In this document: in pieces, positions 10,370 through 18,648 of the stretch
Layout of the letters: each line of letters starts with the position of its first letter
Numbering within the stretch: position 1 is the stretch's first letter
NCBI RefSeq assembly: GCF_028435365.1
Contig: NZ_JAGTJJ010000003.1
Location: forward strand, 62,001 to 126,000
Reading direction: 5' to 3'
DNA: 64,000 nucleotides
Origin: Polyangium jinanense
GTDB taxonomy: Bacteria > Myxococcota > Polyangia > Polyangiales > Polyangiaceae
Program-made: the position numbers and the translations under genes
The notes under the pieces: model-generated
The model's input: only the letters and a program-made list of their open reading frames with translations
What the model was told of the DNA's origin: nothing
The model's database searches: none

Positions 10370-12541
10370 TCAGGACGCAGGCAACGTCATCACCTGCTGG
10401 CTCGGTCGTTCCGGCTGACGGATCGCCTTCACGCGCCGCTCGAAGCTCCGCCGATCCTCGTCGGAGATCGTCACGCCGCCGAACCGCGCCGCGAGGTAGA
10501 TCTCGGTGAGCTCCAGGATCTCCTCCGCGAGCGGATGCGACATCGACACGAGCGCCTGCGCATGCCGGAGCGGCGGTACGCTCGGCGAACGGCCCACGCC
10601 GCGCGCGCCCATCGCCATGTCGAGCCCCTCGTAAAGCGACGTCGCCAGCACCGCGCTCGCAGAGCGAGGATCCGCCGCGCGTGAGGCCGCGGCCGCGCGT
10701 TGCTTCTTGCGCCGCAGCCAGAGCGCCGCGCCGCCGGCCGTCGCGATGACCGCCGCCACGACGAGCAGCCCCGCGCGACCTCGCGGCCCGCCCGTCGTCT
10801 TCGATCCGCCGCGACGATACCGCGACGTGAGACTGTTCAAGAGCCCCACCTGCTGGCTCAGATCGTAGCTCACCACGTGCCGATCCCAGCGCTGGCTCGT
10901 GGCCTCGATGAGGTCGCGCAGGTAGGCCCACACGCCCACGATCTCGCTCTTCGGCGCTGCGTCGGCGGGCGGGGTCGGGTCGAAGGTGAGCCAGCCGTAC
11001 TCGTCGATCCACGCCTCGACCCACGAGTGCGCGTCGCCCTGGCGCACGGCGTAGAACCGACCGAAGCGGTTGTAGCTGCCGCCCACGAAGCCCGTCACGT
11101 TGCGCGTCGGCACGTCGAGCGTGCGCAGCATGATGGCCATCGCGGTCGAGTAGAACTCGCAGTGCCCGCGCTTCGACTCGAACAGGAAGTGATCGAGCGG
11201 CTGCGGATCCTTGCCGGACGGCGAGGCGAGGTCGTACCGATACTCGGTCCTCAAATGATTTTCGATCGAGCGGGCCCGGTCGAGCGGCGTCTTCGCGTCC
11301 TTCGTCCAGTCCGCGGCGAGATTGCGGATCCGGTCCGACATGTTCCGCGGCAGCGTGAGGTACTTCCAGCGCTCACCGCTCGGGAGCTTGCGGAACGAGG
11401 GCGTCTTCTTGCGCGAGAGGAAGATGTCGTACTTGATGCCGCGGTCGTCGATGGGCTGGTAGCGAAGCTCGCCCTCGGGGCCCTTGAAGGCCATCGCCTG
11501 CGGCTCGGGCGCCACCGTCGCGCGTGTCCGCAGCCGGAGGCCCGAGGCGTACGGCGGCAGGAACATCACAGGCGGATCGATCGGCTCGAGGTCGACTCGC
11601 ATCACCGGATCGAGCGCCGAGTCCGGCCAGTGATCGTCGATCGGGATGATCCCCGCCTCGGTCTCCGTCGCACGTTTCCACGACTCGCTCTGCGTCCACG
11701 TGCGACCGTCGTACGCGTCGAGCGCAGCGCCGCGCAGGTGCAGCGGGATCCGCGCGGGCGGCGGATCGGGCAGGTTCGGCATCTCGATGCGCATCACGAG
11801 CGTCGGGTCGCTGCGCAGGACGCCCACCTCGCCGAGGTCGACGCGGCCCGAGAACCCGATCACGCGGCCCGAATGCCCGCGGTTCAGGAGCAGGAGCGAG
11901 AGCCCGACGCGCGGGAAGAGCACGAAGAGCAGCGCCGTGAACACGAAGATCGGCACCGAGAGCAGGCACGTCACGCCGAGGAACGTGCGACCCACGACGC
12001 GGCGCGAGCGCAGGATGCGCGGCACGTCGACGGGCAGCCCCGTGCGGTCACGCGCGCCTTGCCGGTAGTTGCCCTCGACCTCACGCCGGAGGTGGCTCAG
12101 CACGAGCGCGCCCGGCGCCACGATGATCACGCCGAGGAAGCAGAGCCCGTAGCCGAGGCCTCCGCCGAGCACCGTGCCCGAGATCAGGTGCAGGAGCGCG
12201 AGCACGATCACCTGCTGGTCGTGCGCCGCGCCCTTGCGCGTCGCGAGCCGGATGATCTGCAGCGCCGCGGCGAACTCGATCACCACGTCGAGCACGTTCG
12301 CGTTCGCGTCGAAGAGCAGCCGCCCGATCTGCAGCGCGAGCACGCCGATCAGCGTGATCGCGTCGAAGTGCTTGAGCGCCGGGTACTTCTCCCAGACGTC
12401 GCGGATCAGGAGCGCGATGACGAGCCCGCCGATGAGCGAGCCGCTCACCCAGGGCCCGAACTGCCCGCTCGCGAGGAGCGCGAGGATGCCGAGCACCGCG
12501 AGCGCGTCGGTCATCACCCGGTGAACGAGCCCGAACCTCAT
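10370..12541 (-). CDS. TgpA-type membrane transglutaminase-like protein (DUF3488 + transglutaminase core + DUF4129-like tail)
   Basis: 723 residues. Six or so N-terminal membrane helices form the DUF3488 region. A large extracytoplasmic domain holds the papain-like triad: Cys461 in RGHCEFYSTA, His505 in GDAHSWVEAW and Asp521 in WLTFDPTPP. A further helix (LLVVAAVIATAGGAALWLRR) is followed by a cytoplasmic tail resembling DUF4129. The start ATG overlaps the stop of the DUF58 gene by 4 bp (ATGA). With moxR and DUF58 upstream it forms the widespread moxR-DUF58-tgpA operon, linked in other bacteria to envelope integrity and assembly of periplasmic complexes. The physiological substrate is not known. 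Confidence 0.92.
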   Translation of the reverse strand: MRFGLVHRVMTDALAVLGILALLASGQFGPWVSGSLIGGLVIALLIRDVWEKYPALKHFDAITLIGVLALQIGRLLFDANANVLDVVIEFAAALQIIRLATRKGAAHDQQVIVLALLHLISGTVLGGGLGYGLCFLGVIIVAPGALVLSHLRREVEGNYRQGARDRTGLPVDVPRILRSRRVVGRTFLGVTCLLSVPIFVFTALLFVLFPRVGLSLLLLNRGHSGRVIGFSGRVDLGEVGVLRSDPTLVMRIEMPNLPDPPPARIPLHLRGAALDAYDGRTWTQSESWKRATETEAGIIPIDDHWPDSALDPVMRVDLEPIDPPVMFLPPYASGLRLRTRATVAPEPQAMAFKGPEGELRYQPIDDRGIKYDIFLSRKKTPSFRKLPSGERWKYLTLPRNMSDRIRNLAADWTKDAKTPLDRARSIENHLRTEYRYDLASPSGKDPQPLDHFLFESKRGHCEFYSTAMAIMLRTLDVPTRNVTGFVGGSYNRFGRFYAVRQGDAHSWVEAWIDEYGWLTFDPTPPADAAPKSEIVGVWAYLRDLIEATSQRWDRHVVSYDLSQQVGLLNSLTSRYRRGGSKTTGGPRGRAGLLVVAAVIATAGGAALWLRRKKQRAAAASRAADPRSASAVLATSLYEGLDMAMGARGVGRSPSVPPLRHAQALVSMSHPLAEEILELTEIYLAARFGGVTISDEDRRSFERRVKAIRQPERPSQQVMTLPAS

Positions 12542-13731
12542 GCGTGCCCTCCGCTCGTCCGCCCAGGACCGCCCCGCGAAAGCCCGCGGCGCTCCTGGAT
12601 CTCCTGCACCCGATCCTCGTCGACGGCGTCGAGCAGCGCGAGGAACCTGAGGATCCGGTCGGATCCGATGTTCCTGTCGCCGCGCGCCTCCTCGCCGAGG
12701 TTCGTCGCGACGACCACGCCGTCGCCGCGCTTGATGTGGGCCACGGCGCGCGAGGCCACCTCGCGGATGCGCTTCTCGAACTGCTGCGCGAACGCGTCAC
12801 CCGAGCCCTTCGGCCGCACCACGTCGATCACGAGCCGCACGTCAGGCCGCGTCTCGCGCGCCCGCTCGCGCAAGACCATCTGGCTCGTGATCGCGCTCTT
12901 CCGCCAGTAGATGTCGCGCGGATCGTCGCCCTCGCGCATCGGCCGGAGCGCGTACGTCTCGTCGCTCGTGCCGCGCCCCGCGGTGCCCACGCCGCCGAGC
13001 GCGCGGCCTCGATCCTCGGGCGGCAAACGCACCGGATCGACGGCCGGATAAATCACGAGCTCGCCGTCCGCCATGACCTCGCGCGATTTCTCGAACAGCC
13101 CGAAGGGGAAACGCGTCGCGATGCGGAAGCCCGTGTGCCGATCGCGGCCCCGGCGCGCGGGCGTGCGCCGGTAGGCGGCCACCTGCGCGCTCGACGGGCT
13201 GATCTTCAGGAAGAAGCAGCGTTTGTCCGCGGGCTGTCCGGCGCGCAGATCCTCGACCTCGATCGCGTACGAGGGGATGCGCTTCTTGTGGTTGTAGACC
13301 TCGATCTCCACGAGGTGCGCCCGCCCCACCTGCGCCCGCGTCGGCAGCCTGCGCGTCACCGTCAGCGTCCGCAGCGACAGCTCGCTCATCACGCTCGACA
13401 CGACCATCAGCGACAAGAGCATGCCGAGCAGCAGGTAGAGCAGGTTGTTGCCCGTGTTGATCGCCGCGAAGCCCACGCCGAGCGTGATGCCCACGAAGTA
13501 TTTTCCTTCGCGGGTGAACTTCAGCCGCCGCGGCATCTTGAAGCTGAAGAACGAACGCCAGAGCCGCGTGAGCGCGTTCTCCGGGCGCGGCGCCCCCGGG
13601 GTGCCGGGCAGCGGCGCGAGCGGGTGCGGCACGGGCAGCGGCGTCGCCTCCGGCCGCGTGACGCGACTGTCCCGGGGCGGTTTGTCGCCTCGAACGGCGA
13701 GCGACTCGGCCTGCCTCCGGTCCGCCACCAT
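12538..13731 (-). CDS. DUF58 domain protein (von Willebrand-like) of the MoxR operon
   Basis: 397 residues from ATG 13731; the open frame runs further upstream but only as a shadow of moxR. After a Pro-rich arm come two adjacent membrane helices (YFVGITLGVGFAAINTG and LLYLLLGMLLSLMVVSSVM), then a beta-rich region and the DUF58 core (EGDDPRDIYWRKSAITSQMV with VRLVIDVVRP). In this family the core sits in a vWA-like fold that pairs with MoxR ATPases. It starts 11 bp after moxR and overlaps the transglutaminase gene by 4 bp, so the three products are probably made together. Confidence 0.92.
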   Translation of the reverse strand: MVADRRQAESLAVRGDKPPRDSRVTRPEATPLPVPHPLAPLPGTPGAPRPENALTRLWRSFFSFKMPRRLKFTREGKYFVGITLGVGFAAINTGNNLLYLLLGMLLSLMVVSSVMSELSLRTLTVTRRLPTRAQVGRAHLVEIEVYNHKKRIPSYAIEVEDLRAGQPADKRCFFLKISPSSAQVAAYRRTPARRGRDRHTGFRIATRFPFGLFEKSREVMADGELVIYPAVDPVRLPPEDRGRALGGVGTAGRGTSDETYALRPMREGDDPRDIYWRKSAITSQMVLRERARETRPDVRLVIDVVRPKGSGDAFAQQFEKRIREVASRAVAHIKRGDGVVVATNLGEEARGDRNIGSDRILRFLALLDAVDEDRVQEIQERRGLSRGGPGRTSGGHA

Positions 13732-13742
13732 GCGCGCCTCGC

Positions 13743-14708
13743 TCAGAGCGGGACCGGCACCCGCGCGACGATGTCCCGCACCGCGTTCTCGCACTCGTCG
13801 CGGCTCGGCATGTAGCCCTCGGCGTGCGCGGCGAGGCGGATCCGGTGCGCGAGCACGGGCACCGCGAGGTCGTGGATGTCGTCGGCGATGCAGTAGGTTC
13901 GCCCGTGCAAGACGGCGCGGCTTCGCGCGGCGCGGGCGAGGTTCATCCCGGCGCGGGGCGAGGCGCCGAGCGAGAGCGTCGGGCTCGCGCGCGTCGCCGA
14001 CAGCACGGCTTGCAGGTACGTGGCGAGCGATGCGTCGAGCTCCACCCGATCGACCTCGCGCTGCAGCGCGACGAGCGCCGACGGCTCGAGCACCTGCGGC
14101 ACGGCCTTGATCCGGTCGCCGTCGCCGCCCTGAAGCAAGAGCCGCATCTCCACGTGCGGCGGCGGATACCCGAGCCGGATGCGCACCATGAACCGGTCGA
14201 GCTGCGACTCCGGCAGCGGGAACGTCCCTGCGAAGTCCTGCGGGTTTTGCGTGGCGAGCACGAAGAACGGGTCGGGCAGCGGCGTCGTCACGCCATCGAC
14301 CGACACCTGCCCTTCGTTCATCGCTTCGAGCATCGCCGACTGCGTCCGCGGGCTCGCGCGGTTGATCTCGTCGGCGAGCAGAATGTTCGCGAAGATCGGC
14401 CCTTGCCGGAACACGAACTGCCCCGTGCGCTGATCGAAGACGCTCACGCCGAGCACGTCGCTCGGCAGGAGGTCGCTCGTGAACTGCACGCGCCGTAGCT
14501 CGCCGCCCACGGCCTTTGCGAGGGCGCGCGCCAGCGTCGTCTTGCCGACGCCGGGCACGTCCTCGATCAGCACATGGCCGCGCCCGAGCAGCGCGATGAG
14601 CGCGAGCTCCACGGCTTCGGGCTTTCCTTCGAGGGCCTGCTCCACCGCGGAGCGGAGCTCCTGGAGCACGGGCGTCGTTTCCCGCGCGATCGAGAGCGCC
14701 GACGTCAT
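13743..14708 (-). CDS. moxR: MoxR-type AAA+ ATPase
   Basis: 321 residues from ATG 14708, the usual family size; another in-frame ATG at 14732 is possible. Walker A is GVGKTT in EDVPGVGKTTLA, Walker B is NILLADEINRA, and the sensor and second-region motifs ATQNPQDFAGTFPLPESQLD and SPRAG are all typical. MoxR proteins act as chaperone-like remodellers for vWA-domain partners, here most likely the DUF58 product encoded 11 bp downstream. It lies head-to-head with the UbiA-family gene. Confidence 0.94.
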   Translation of the reverse strand: MTSALSIARETTPVLQELRSAVEQALEGKPEAVELALIALLGRGHVLIEDVPGVGKTTLARALAKAVGGELRRVQFTSDLLPSDVLGVSVFDQRTGQFVFRQGPIFANILLADEINRASPRTQSAMLEAMNEGQVSVDGVTTPLPDPFFVLATQNPQDFAGTFPLPESQLDRFMVRIRLGYPPPHVEMRLLLQGGDGDRIKAVPQVLEPSALVALQREVDRVELDASLATYLQAVLSATRASPTLSLGASPRAGMNLARAARSRAVLHGRTYCIADDIHDLAVPVLAHRIRLAAHAEGYMPSRDECENAVRDIVARVPVPL

Positions 14709-14873
14709 TGGGGCTGATGCTAGCACGATCATCGGAGGCGCCTCGGGTAACCTCCTGATTTCTGGAGCGTGGGGTACCGGGGCGCCGATCCTTCCCGGCT
14801 CTCGGCCCCTGCCGCCCTTCCTTTCGGCGAGGCGTGTGGCCCGACCCCCGGGCCGCATGTATGCTCCGCCGTC

Positions 14874-15947
14874 GTGGCCGTCCCCGGTCCTTCTCGGGCC
14901 CCTTCAAACGATGACGACGAGCGTCGGAACGCCTCCTCTGGAGAGGCCGACGCGCTCGCCTTGACCCCGTCTCCGGGCGGCGCTGCCCTGGAGTTACCCG
15001 GGACGAGCGCGCCGCTTTCGGAGCCGACACCGCTCATCCCGCCCTCCAAACAGGGCAGCCTCTTCTGGCGGATTCGCGGGATGATCCGCACGGTTCGGCC
15101 GAGCCAGTGGGTGAAGAACCTCTTCGTCCTGGCGCCGGTCGTCTTTGCCAAGCACCTGACCCACCCGTCGATCATCAAGAGCGCGATCGGCGCGTTCGGC
15201 GTGTTTTGCCTGCTCGCGGGCGCGGTCTACACGATGAACGACATCGTGGACGCGAAGGCCGACCGGGTGCATCCGGTGAAACGCTTCCGGCCGATCGCGA
15301 GCGGCCAGGTCCCGGTCTCGCTCGCCAAGACCATGGCGATCGCGCTCGTCCTCACCGCGCTCGGCGGCGCGCTCCTCGGGCCGATCAAGTTCTTCATCGT
15401 CGCGCTCGCGTACTTCGCGCAGAACGTCGCTTACTCCTTCGGCCTGAAGAAGATCGCGTACGTCGACGTCGGCCTCATCGCCCTCGGCTTCGTGCTGCGC
15501 GTCCTCGCCGGCGGCTTCGCGACGAACACGCCGATCTCGGGCTTCATGGTCGGGTGCACCGCGCTCCTCGCGCTCTTCCTCGGCTTCGGCAAGCGCCGCC
15601 ACGAGCTCGCCTCGGCGGCGAACGCCGGCAAGCAGCGCGCCGCGCTCGAGGCGTATTCGCCCCGCGCGCTCACCTTCGCGCTCGCGGCCACGGGCATCGC
15701 GACGATCGCGACGTACCTCGCGTACACGCTCGACCACGACACCCAGCGCTTCTTCGAGAACCCCTGGCTCTGGGCGACCACGATTCACCCGCTTTTCGGC
15801 GTCGTCCGGTTCCTCCAGCTCGTCGTGAGCCGCCCCAAGGCCGAGAGCCCGACGCAGGAGATCCTGCGTGACGTCCCCTTCATGATGAACATCATGATCT
15901 GGGTCGCGGAGGTCGTGTTCATCGTCTACCGGCTGAGGCCCTCCTGA
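14874..15947 (+). CDS. UbiA-family prenyltransferase, decaprenyl-phosphate phosphoribosyltransferase-like
   Basis: About 357 residues from GTG 14874; the frame is open back to a GTG at 14769 and the true start could also lie further downstream, as the first 65 residues are low-complexity. The membrane core starts near TVRPSQWVKNLFVLAP, a signature of the DPPR-synthase branch, and the first Asp-rich motif is NDIVDAKADR; the second lies near DHDTQRF. Eight or nine membrane helices are visible. Relatives transfer phosphoribose to polyprenyl phosphate for arabinose-type sugar donors; other members make quinones or hemes. Its stop shares one base with the next start (TGATG), implying coupling to the CPBP gene. 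Confidence 0.85.
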   Translation: MAVPGPSRAPSNDDDERRNASSGEADALALTPSPGGAALELPGTSAPLSEPTPLIPPSKQGSLFWRIRGMIRTVRPSQWVKNLFVLAPVVFAKHLTHPSIIKSAIGAFGVFCLLAGAVYTMNDIVDAKADRVHPVKRFRPIASGQVPVSLAKTMAIALVLTALGGALLGPIKFFIVALAYFAQNVAYSFGLKKIAYVDVGLIALGFVLRVLAGGFATNTPISGFMVGCTALLALFLGFGKRRHELASAANAGKQRAALEAYSPRALTFALAATGIATIATYLAYTLDHDTQRFFENPWLWATTIHPLFGVVRFLQLVVSRPKAESPTQEILRDVPFMMNIMIWVAEVVFIVYRLRPS

Positions 15948-16672
15948 TGGCGGACGAGGCGAAGGCGAAGGAAGAACCGGGGAAAGTCCCCGAGAAAAGC
16001 GACGCCTGGACCGACCTCGGCCTGACGCTCCCCATCTTTCTCCTCTACCACCTCGGCGTCGTCTTCCTCCCCGTGCGGAACGCCGCCGATCCCGTCACGG
16101 CCGAGCTCTCGGCCCTCGCGAAAAACAGCCTGCCCACGTACGCGGGGCTCACGGTCGCGATCGGCATCGCGTTTGTCGTGGTCCTCGCCGCCACGGGGCA
16201 GAAGCGCGCGCTCGAAGGGAAACGTTTCGCGCTGATCGCCCTCGAAGGCACGCTGTACGCGATCCTCATGCGGTTTGCCGCCTCGTACATCGTCGGATCG
16301 CTCACGCTGGGCCCGAGTGTCGAGACGCGCGGCGTCTTCTCGGGCGTGGTCATGTCGATGGGCGCCGGTTTTTACGAGGAGATCGCCTTCCGCGCCGGCA
16401 TCTTCGGCCTCGGCGCGCTCGTCGTGAAGGCGATCTTCGGCCCTGGGATCCGCCGCCTCGTGCTCACGCTCCTCTGGGCCGGCGTCGCGGCGGTCGCGTT
16501 CTCAGCCTGGCATTACGTGGGCGCGCTCGGCGACTCGTTTGACGTCCAATCGTTCGTCTTCCGCGCCGTCTGCGGCCTGGTCCTCACGGCGATCTACGTG
16601 TTCCGCGGCTTCGCGCCTGCGGTCTGGACGCACGCCCTCTACGACGTCTGGGCGATGGTGCTTCACGGATGA
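15947..16672 (+). CDS. CPBP-family intramembrane metalloprotease
   Basis: 241 residues with about seven membrane helices. The CPBP (Abi/Rce1) motifs are intact: EE in GAGFYEEIAFRAGIF, then FSAWHYVG, then HALYDVW, giving the expected EExxxR, FxxxH and HxxxD set. Such proteins cleave membrane or prenylated substrates; in bacteria they serve in signalling, bacteriocin self-immunity or protein export, and no substrate can be read from the sequence. It overlaps the upstream prenyltransferase by one base and the downstream lipoprotein by four. Confidence 0.9.
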   Translation: MADEAKAKEEPGKVPEKSDAWTDLGLTLPIFLLYHLGVVFLPVRNAADPVTAELSALAKNSLPTYAGLTVAIGIAFVVVLAATGQKRALEGKRFALIALEGTLYAILMRFAASYIVGSLTLGPSVETRGVFSGVVMSMGAGFYEEIAFRAGIFGLGALVVKAIFGPGIRRLVLTLLWAGVAAVAFSAWHYVGALGDSFDVQSFVFRAVCGLVLTAIYVFRGFAPAVWTHALYDVWAMVLHG

Positions 16673-16917
16673 ATCGAACAGCCCGCTCGCTCGCCCTCTT
16701 CTCGAGCTTCCTCCTCGCGGCGTGTGTCGCCGGCACACCGGAGACCCCGGCGCGGGGTCAGGGCGCGCCTCCGCCCTTGCCGGAGGTCAAGACGGCGCCG
16801 CCTGCGCCGGGCATGCTCTGGATCCCGGGCGCCTGGCATGACGACGGCGTCCAATACGTATGGATTCCAGGTCGATGGGAGTCCCCGCGGCGCTCGACGC
16901 AAAACCCTGACGGGTAA
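16669..16917 (+). CDS. Small YXWxPGxW-repeat lipoprotein
   Basis: 82 residues, ATG 16669 inside an ATGA overlap with the CPBP gene. The signal peptide ends in FLLAAC, a clear lipobox. The mature part is short and Pro-rich, with two WIPG motifs (LWIPGAWHDD and YVWIPGRWE) that match the WxxGxW repeat found in small envelope lipoproteins. Function unknown; anchoring in a membrane facing the periplasm is expected. Confidence 0.75.
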   Translation: MNRTARSLALFSSFLLAACVAGTPETPARGQGAPPPLPEVKTAPPAPGMLWIPGAWHDDGVQYVWIPGRWESPRRSTQNPDG

Positions 16918-16969
16918 CAGAGGCCACGACGGGTTGCTTCACCACCAGCGCCGTGCTTTCTCCGCTTAT

Positions 16970-18097
16970 GTGACGCTCGCCGAGGAGATCGCTGCCCTGC
17001 CGCCGGCCCTGCTCGCTCGCCTTCGAGCGCGGGGCTTCGATCCCGACCGTCTCGCCGCCTGGGCCGCCATGATCGGCCAGGATCGCGACAAGCGAAACCG
17101 TTTCGCGGGTTCCGTTCTCCCACCCGCCGAAGGGGACGTCGTCGACGCACCGGCGCCGGGCGGCCCCGAGTACGCGCGTTTCGAGCAGCTTGGCCGCGAG
17201 GCGCTCGCGCGGGGCGAGGTCGCGCTTTGTGTGCTCGCGGGTGGCATGGCGACGCGCATGGGCGGCGTCGTCAAGGCGCTCGTCGAGGCTCTCCCTGGAA
17301 AAACATTCCTTGATCTCCGCCTCGCCGAGATGGAAGCCCTCGCGCGCGGGACGGGCGCGACCTGTCCGCTCTGGCTCATGACGAGCGAGGCCACCGAAGG
17401 CCCGATCCGCGCCGCGCTCGGCGCTCGTCTCGACACGGGCGACGTCGCCACGTTCGAGCAGTTCGTCTCGCTCCGCCTCACGCACGAGGGCAAGATCTTC
17501 CGGGACGAACACGGCGAGCCGAGCGTCTACGCCACGGGCCACGGCGATCTGCCCGACGCGCTTCGTGCGAGCGGACTTCTCGATCGGTTCATCCAACGAG
17601 GTGGCAAGACCGTGTGGATCGCGAACCTCGACAACCTTGGCGCCACCGTCGATCCGGTGATCCTCGGCCTCCATCTCGCGCACGGCGGCCCGCTGACCGT
17701 CGAGGTCGTGAACAAGGTCGGCAGCGACAAGGGTGGCGGCCCGATTCGCTGGAACGGCAAGAAGATCATCGCCGAGGAGATGCGCCTGCCGATCGGCTTC
17801 GATCCGGCGCAGATGCCTGTGTTCAGCACGAACACGTTTCTCGTATCGGCCGAGGCGCTCGCCTCGCTCGACCTCGCGTGGACGTACGTCGAGGTCGACA
17901 AGACGGTCGGCGAGGCGAAGGCGGTCCAGTTCGAGCGCATCGTCAACGAGATCACGACCGCGCTCGACCCGCAGTTCCTCCGCGTCCCGCGCGACGGGGC
18001 CGCGTCGCGCTTTTTGCCCGTGAAGGACGTGCCCGAGCTCGAGCGCCGCAGGCCCGAGATCGAGGAAGCGCTTCGGGCCCGAGGGATTCTTGCGTAG
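16970..18097 (+). CDS. UDPGP-family nucleotidyltransferase (UTP:sugar-1-phosphate uridylyltransferase type)
   Basis: 375 residues from GTG 16970; the frame is open further upstream across the lipoprotein gene, so the start is chosen to avoid that overlap. The nucleotide-binding loop is LAGGMATRMGG with a following Lys (VVKAL), where the usual sequence is LxGGxGTRLG...K. Further conserved blocks are WLMTSEAT, IANLDNLGATVDP and NKVGSDKGGGPIRWNGK. These place it in the eukaryote-like UDPGP superfamily (UDP-glucose or UDP-HexNAc pyrophosphorylases) rather than the GalU group. The sugar is not predictable by eye. It would feed glycan or glycolipid synthesis, consistent with the lipid-linked sugar enzyme nearby. 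Confidence 0.85.
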   Translation: MTLAEEIAALPPALLARLRARGFDPDRLAAWAAMIGQDRDKRNRFAGSVLPPAEGDVVDAPAPGGPEYARFEQLGREALARGEVALCVLAGGMATRMGGVVKALVEALPGKTFLDLRLAEMEALARGTGATCPLWLMTSEATEGPIRAALGARLDTGDVATFEQFVSLRLTHEGKIFRDEHGEPSVYATGHGDLPDALRASGLLDRFIQRGGKTVWIANLDNLGATVDPVILGLHLAHGGPLTVEVVNKVGSDKGGGPIRWNGKKIIAEEMRLPIGFDPAQMPVFSTNTFLVSAEALASLDLAWTYVEVDKTVGEAKAVQFERIVNEITTALDPQFLRVPRDGAASRFLPVKDVPELERRRPEIEEALRARGILA

Positions 18098-18144
18098 GTA
18101 GGATTCGTTCAGACCAGTACGGATCGCGCAAGGGAGCCACGGAT

Positions 18145-18648
18145 TTGCACTTCGAGATCACGCACGAGTTCGACGTCCCCCTCGATGCCCTGGAGCTCGC
18201 TGTCCTCTCGCCCGACATCGGCTTGATGATGGCCCCCTTCCTCGCCGCGACGAGCGTCGCTTCGGTCGAGACGATCGAGCACGTGATCGCGAACGGCGAA
18301 TTGCGCCGCGTCCTTCGCTACCAGGCGAACGCGCCGCTCGCGATGTTCCGCGGCTACGACGTCGCCCGCGAGGCGCTCTCCTGGGAAGAGCGCTGCGTCT
18401 ATCGCCTCTCGAGTTACGTGGCCTCTTGGTCCGTCTTCCCGCGCGAGCAATTCCGCAAGTATTTCAGCGCTTCCGGCACCTGCCGCCTCGAAGCGGCGCC
18501 CGAGGGACGCGCGCGCAGAACCGTCGAGGGCGACATCGAGATCAAGGCTGGCGTACTCTCCTCGCTCGCCGGCCGCATGGCCTTGGTCGAGATCCGCAAG
18601 ATCTACGACGCCGAGGCCGAGACGTTGCGCCGCCTCTCGACCTTATGA
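18145..18648 (+). CDS. DUF2505-like (START/SRPBCC fold) protein
   Basis: 167 residues. I chose TTG 18145 because it follows an AGGGAG ribosome site by eight bases and begins the conserved pattern HFEITHEFDVPLDALELAV. The length and alternation of strands (CVYRLSSYVASWSVFP, RRTVEGDIEIKAGVLSSLAG) match DUF2505, a START-like hydrophobic-cavity fold of unknown function. It has no signal peptide. Its stop overlaps the ATG of the sppA gene in an ATGA, so the two are probably co-translated. Confidence 0.75.
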   Translation: MHFEITHEFDVPLDALELAVLSPDIGLMMAPFLAATSVASVETIEHVIANGELRRVLRYQANAPLAMFRGYDVAREALSWEERCVYRLSSYVASWSVFPREQFRKYFSASGTCRLEAAPEGRARRTVEGDIEIKAGVLSSLAGRMALVEIRKIYDAEAETLRRLSTL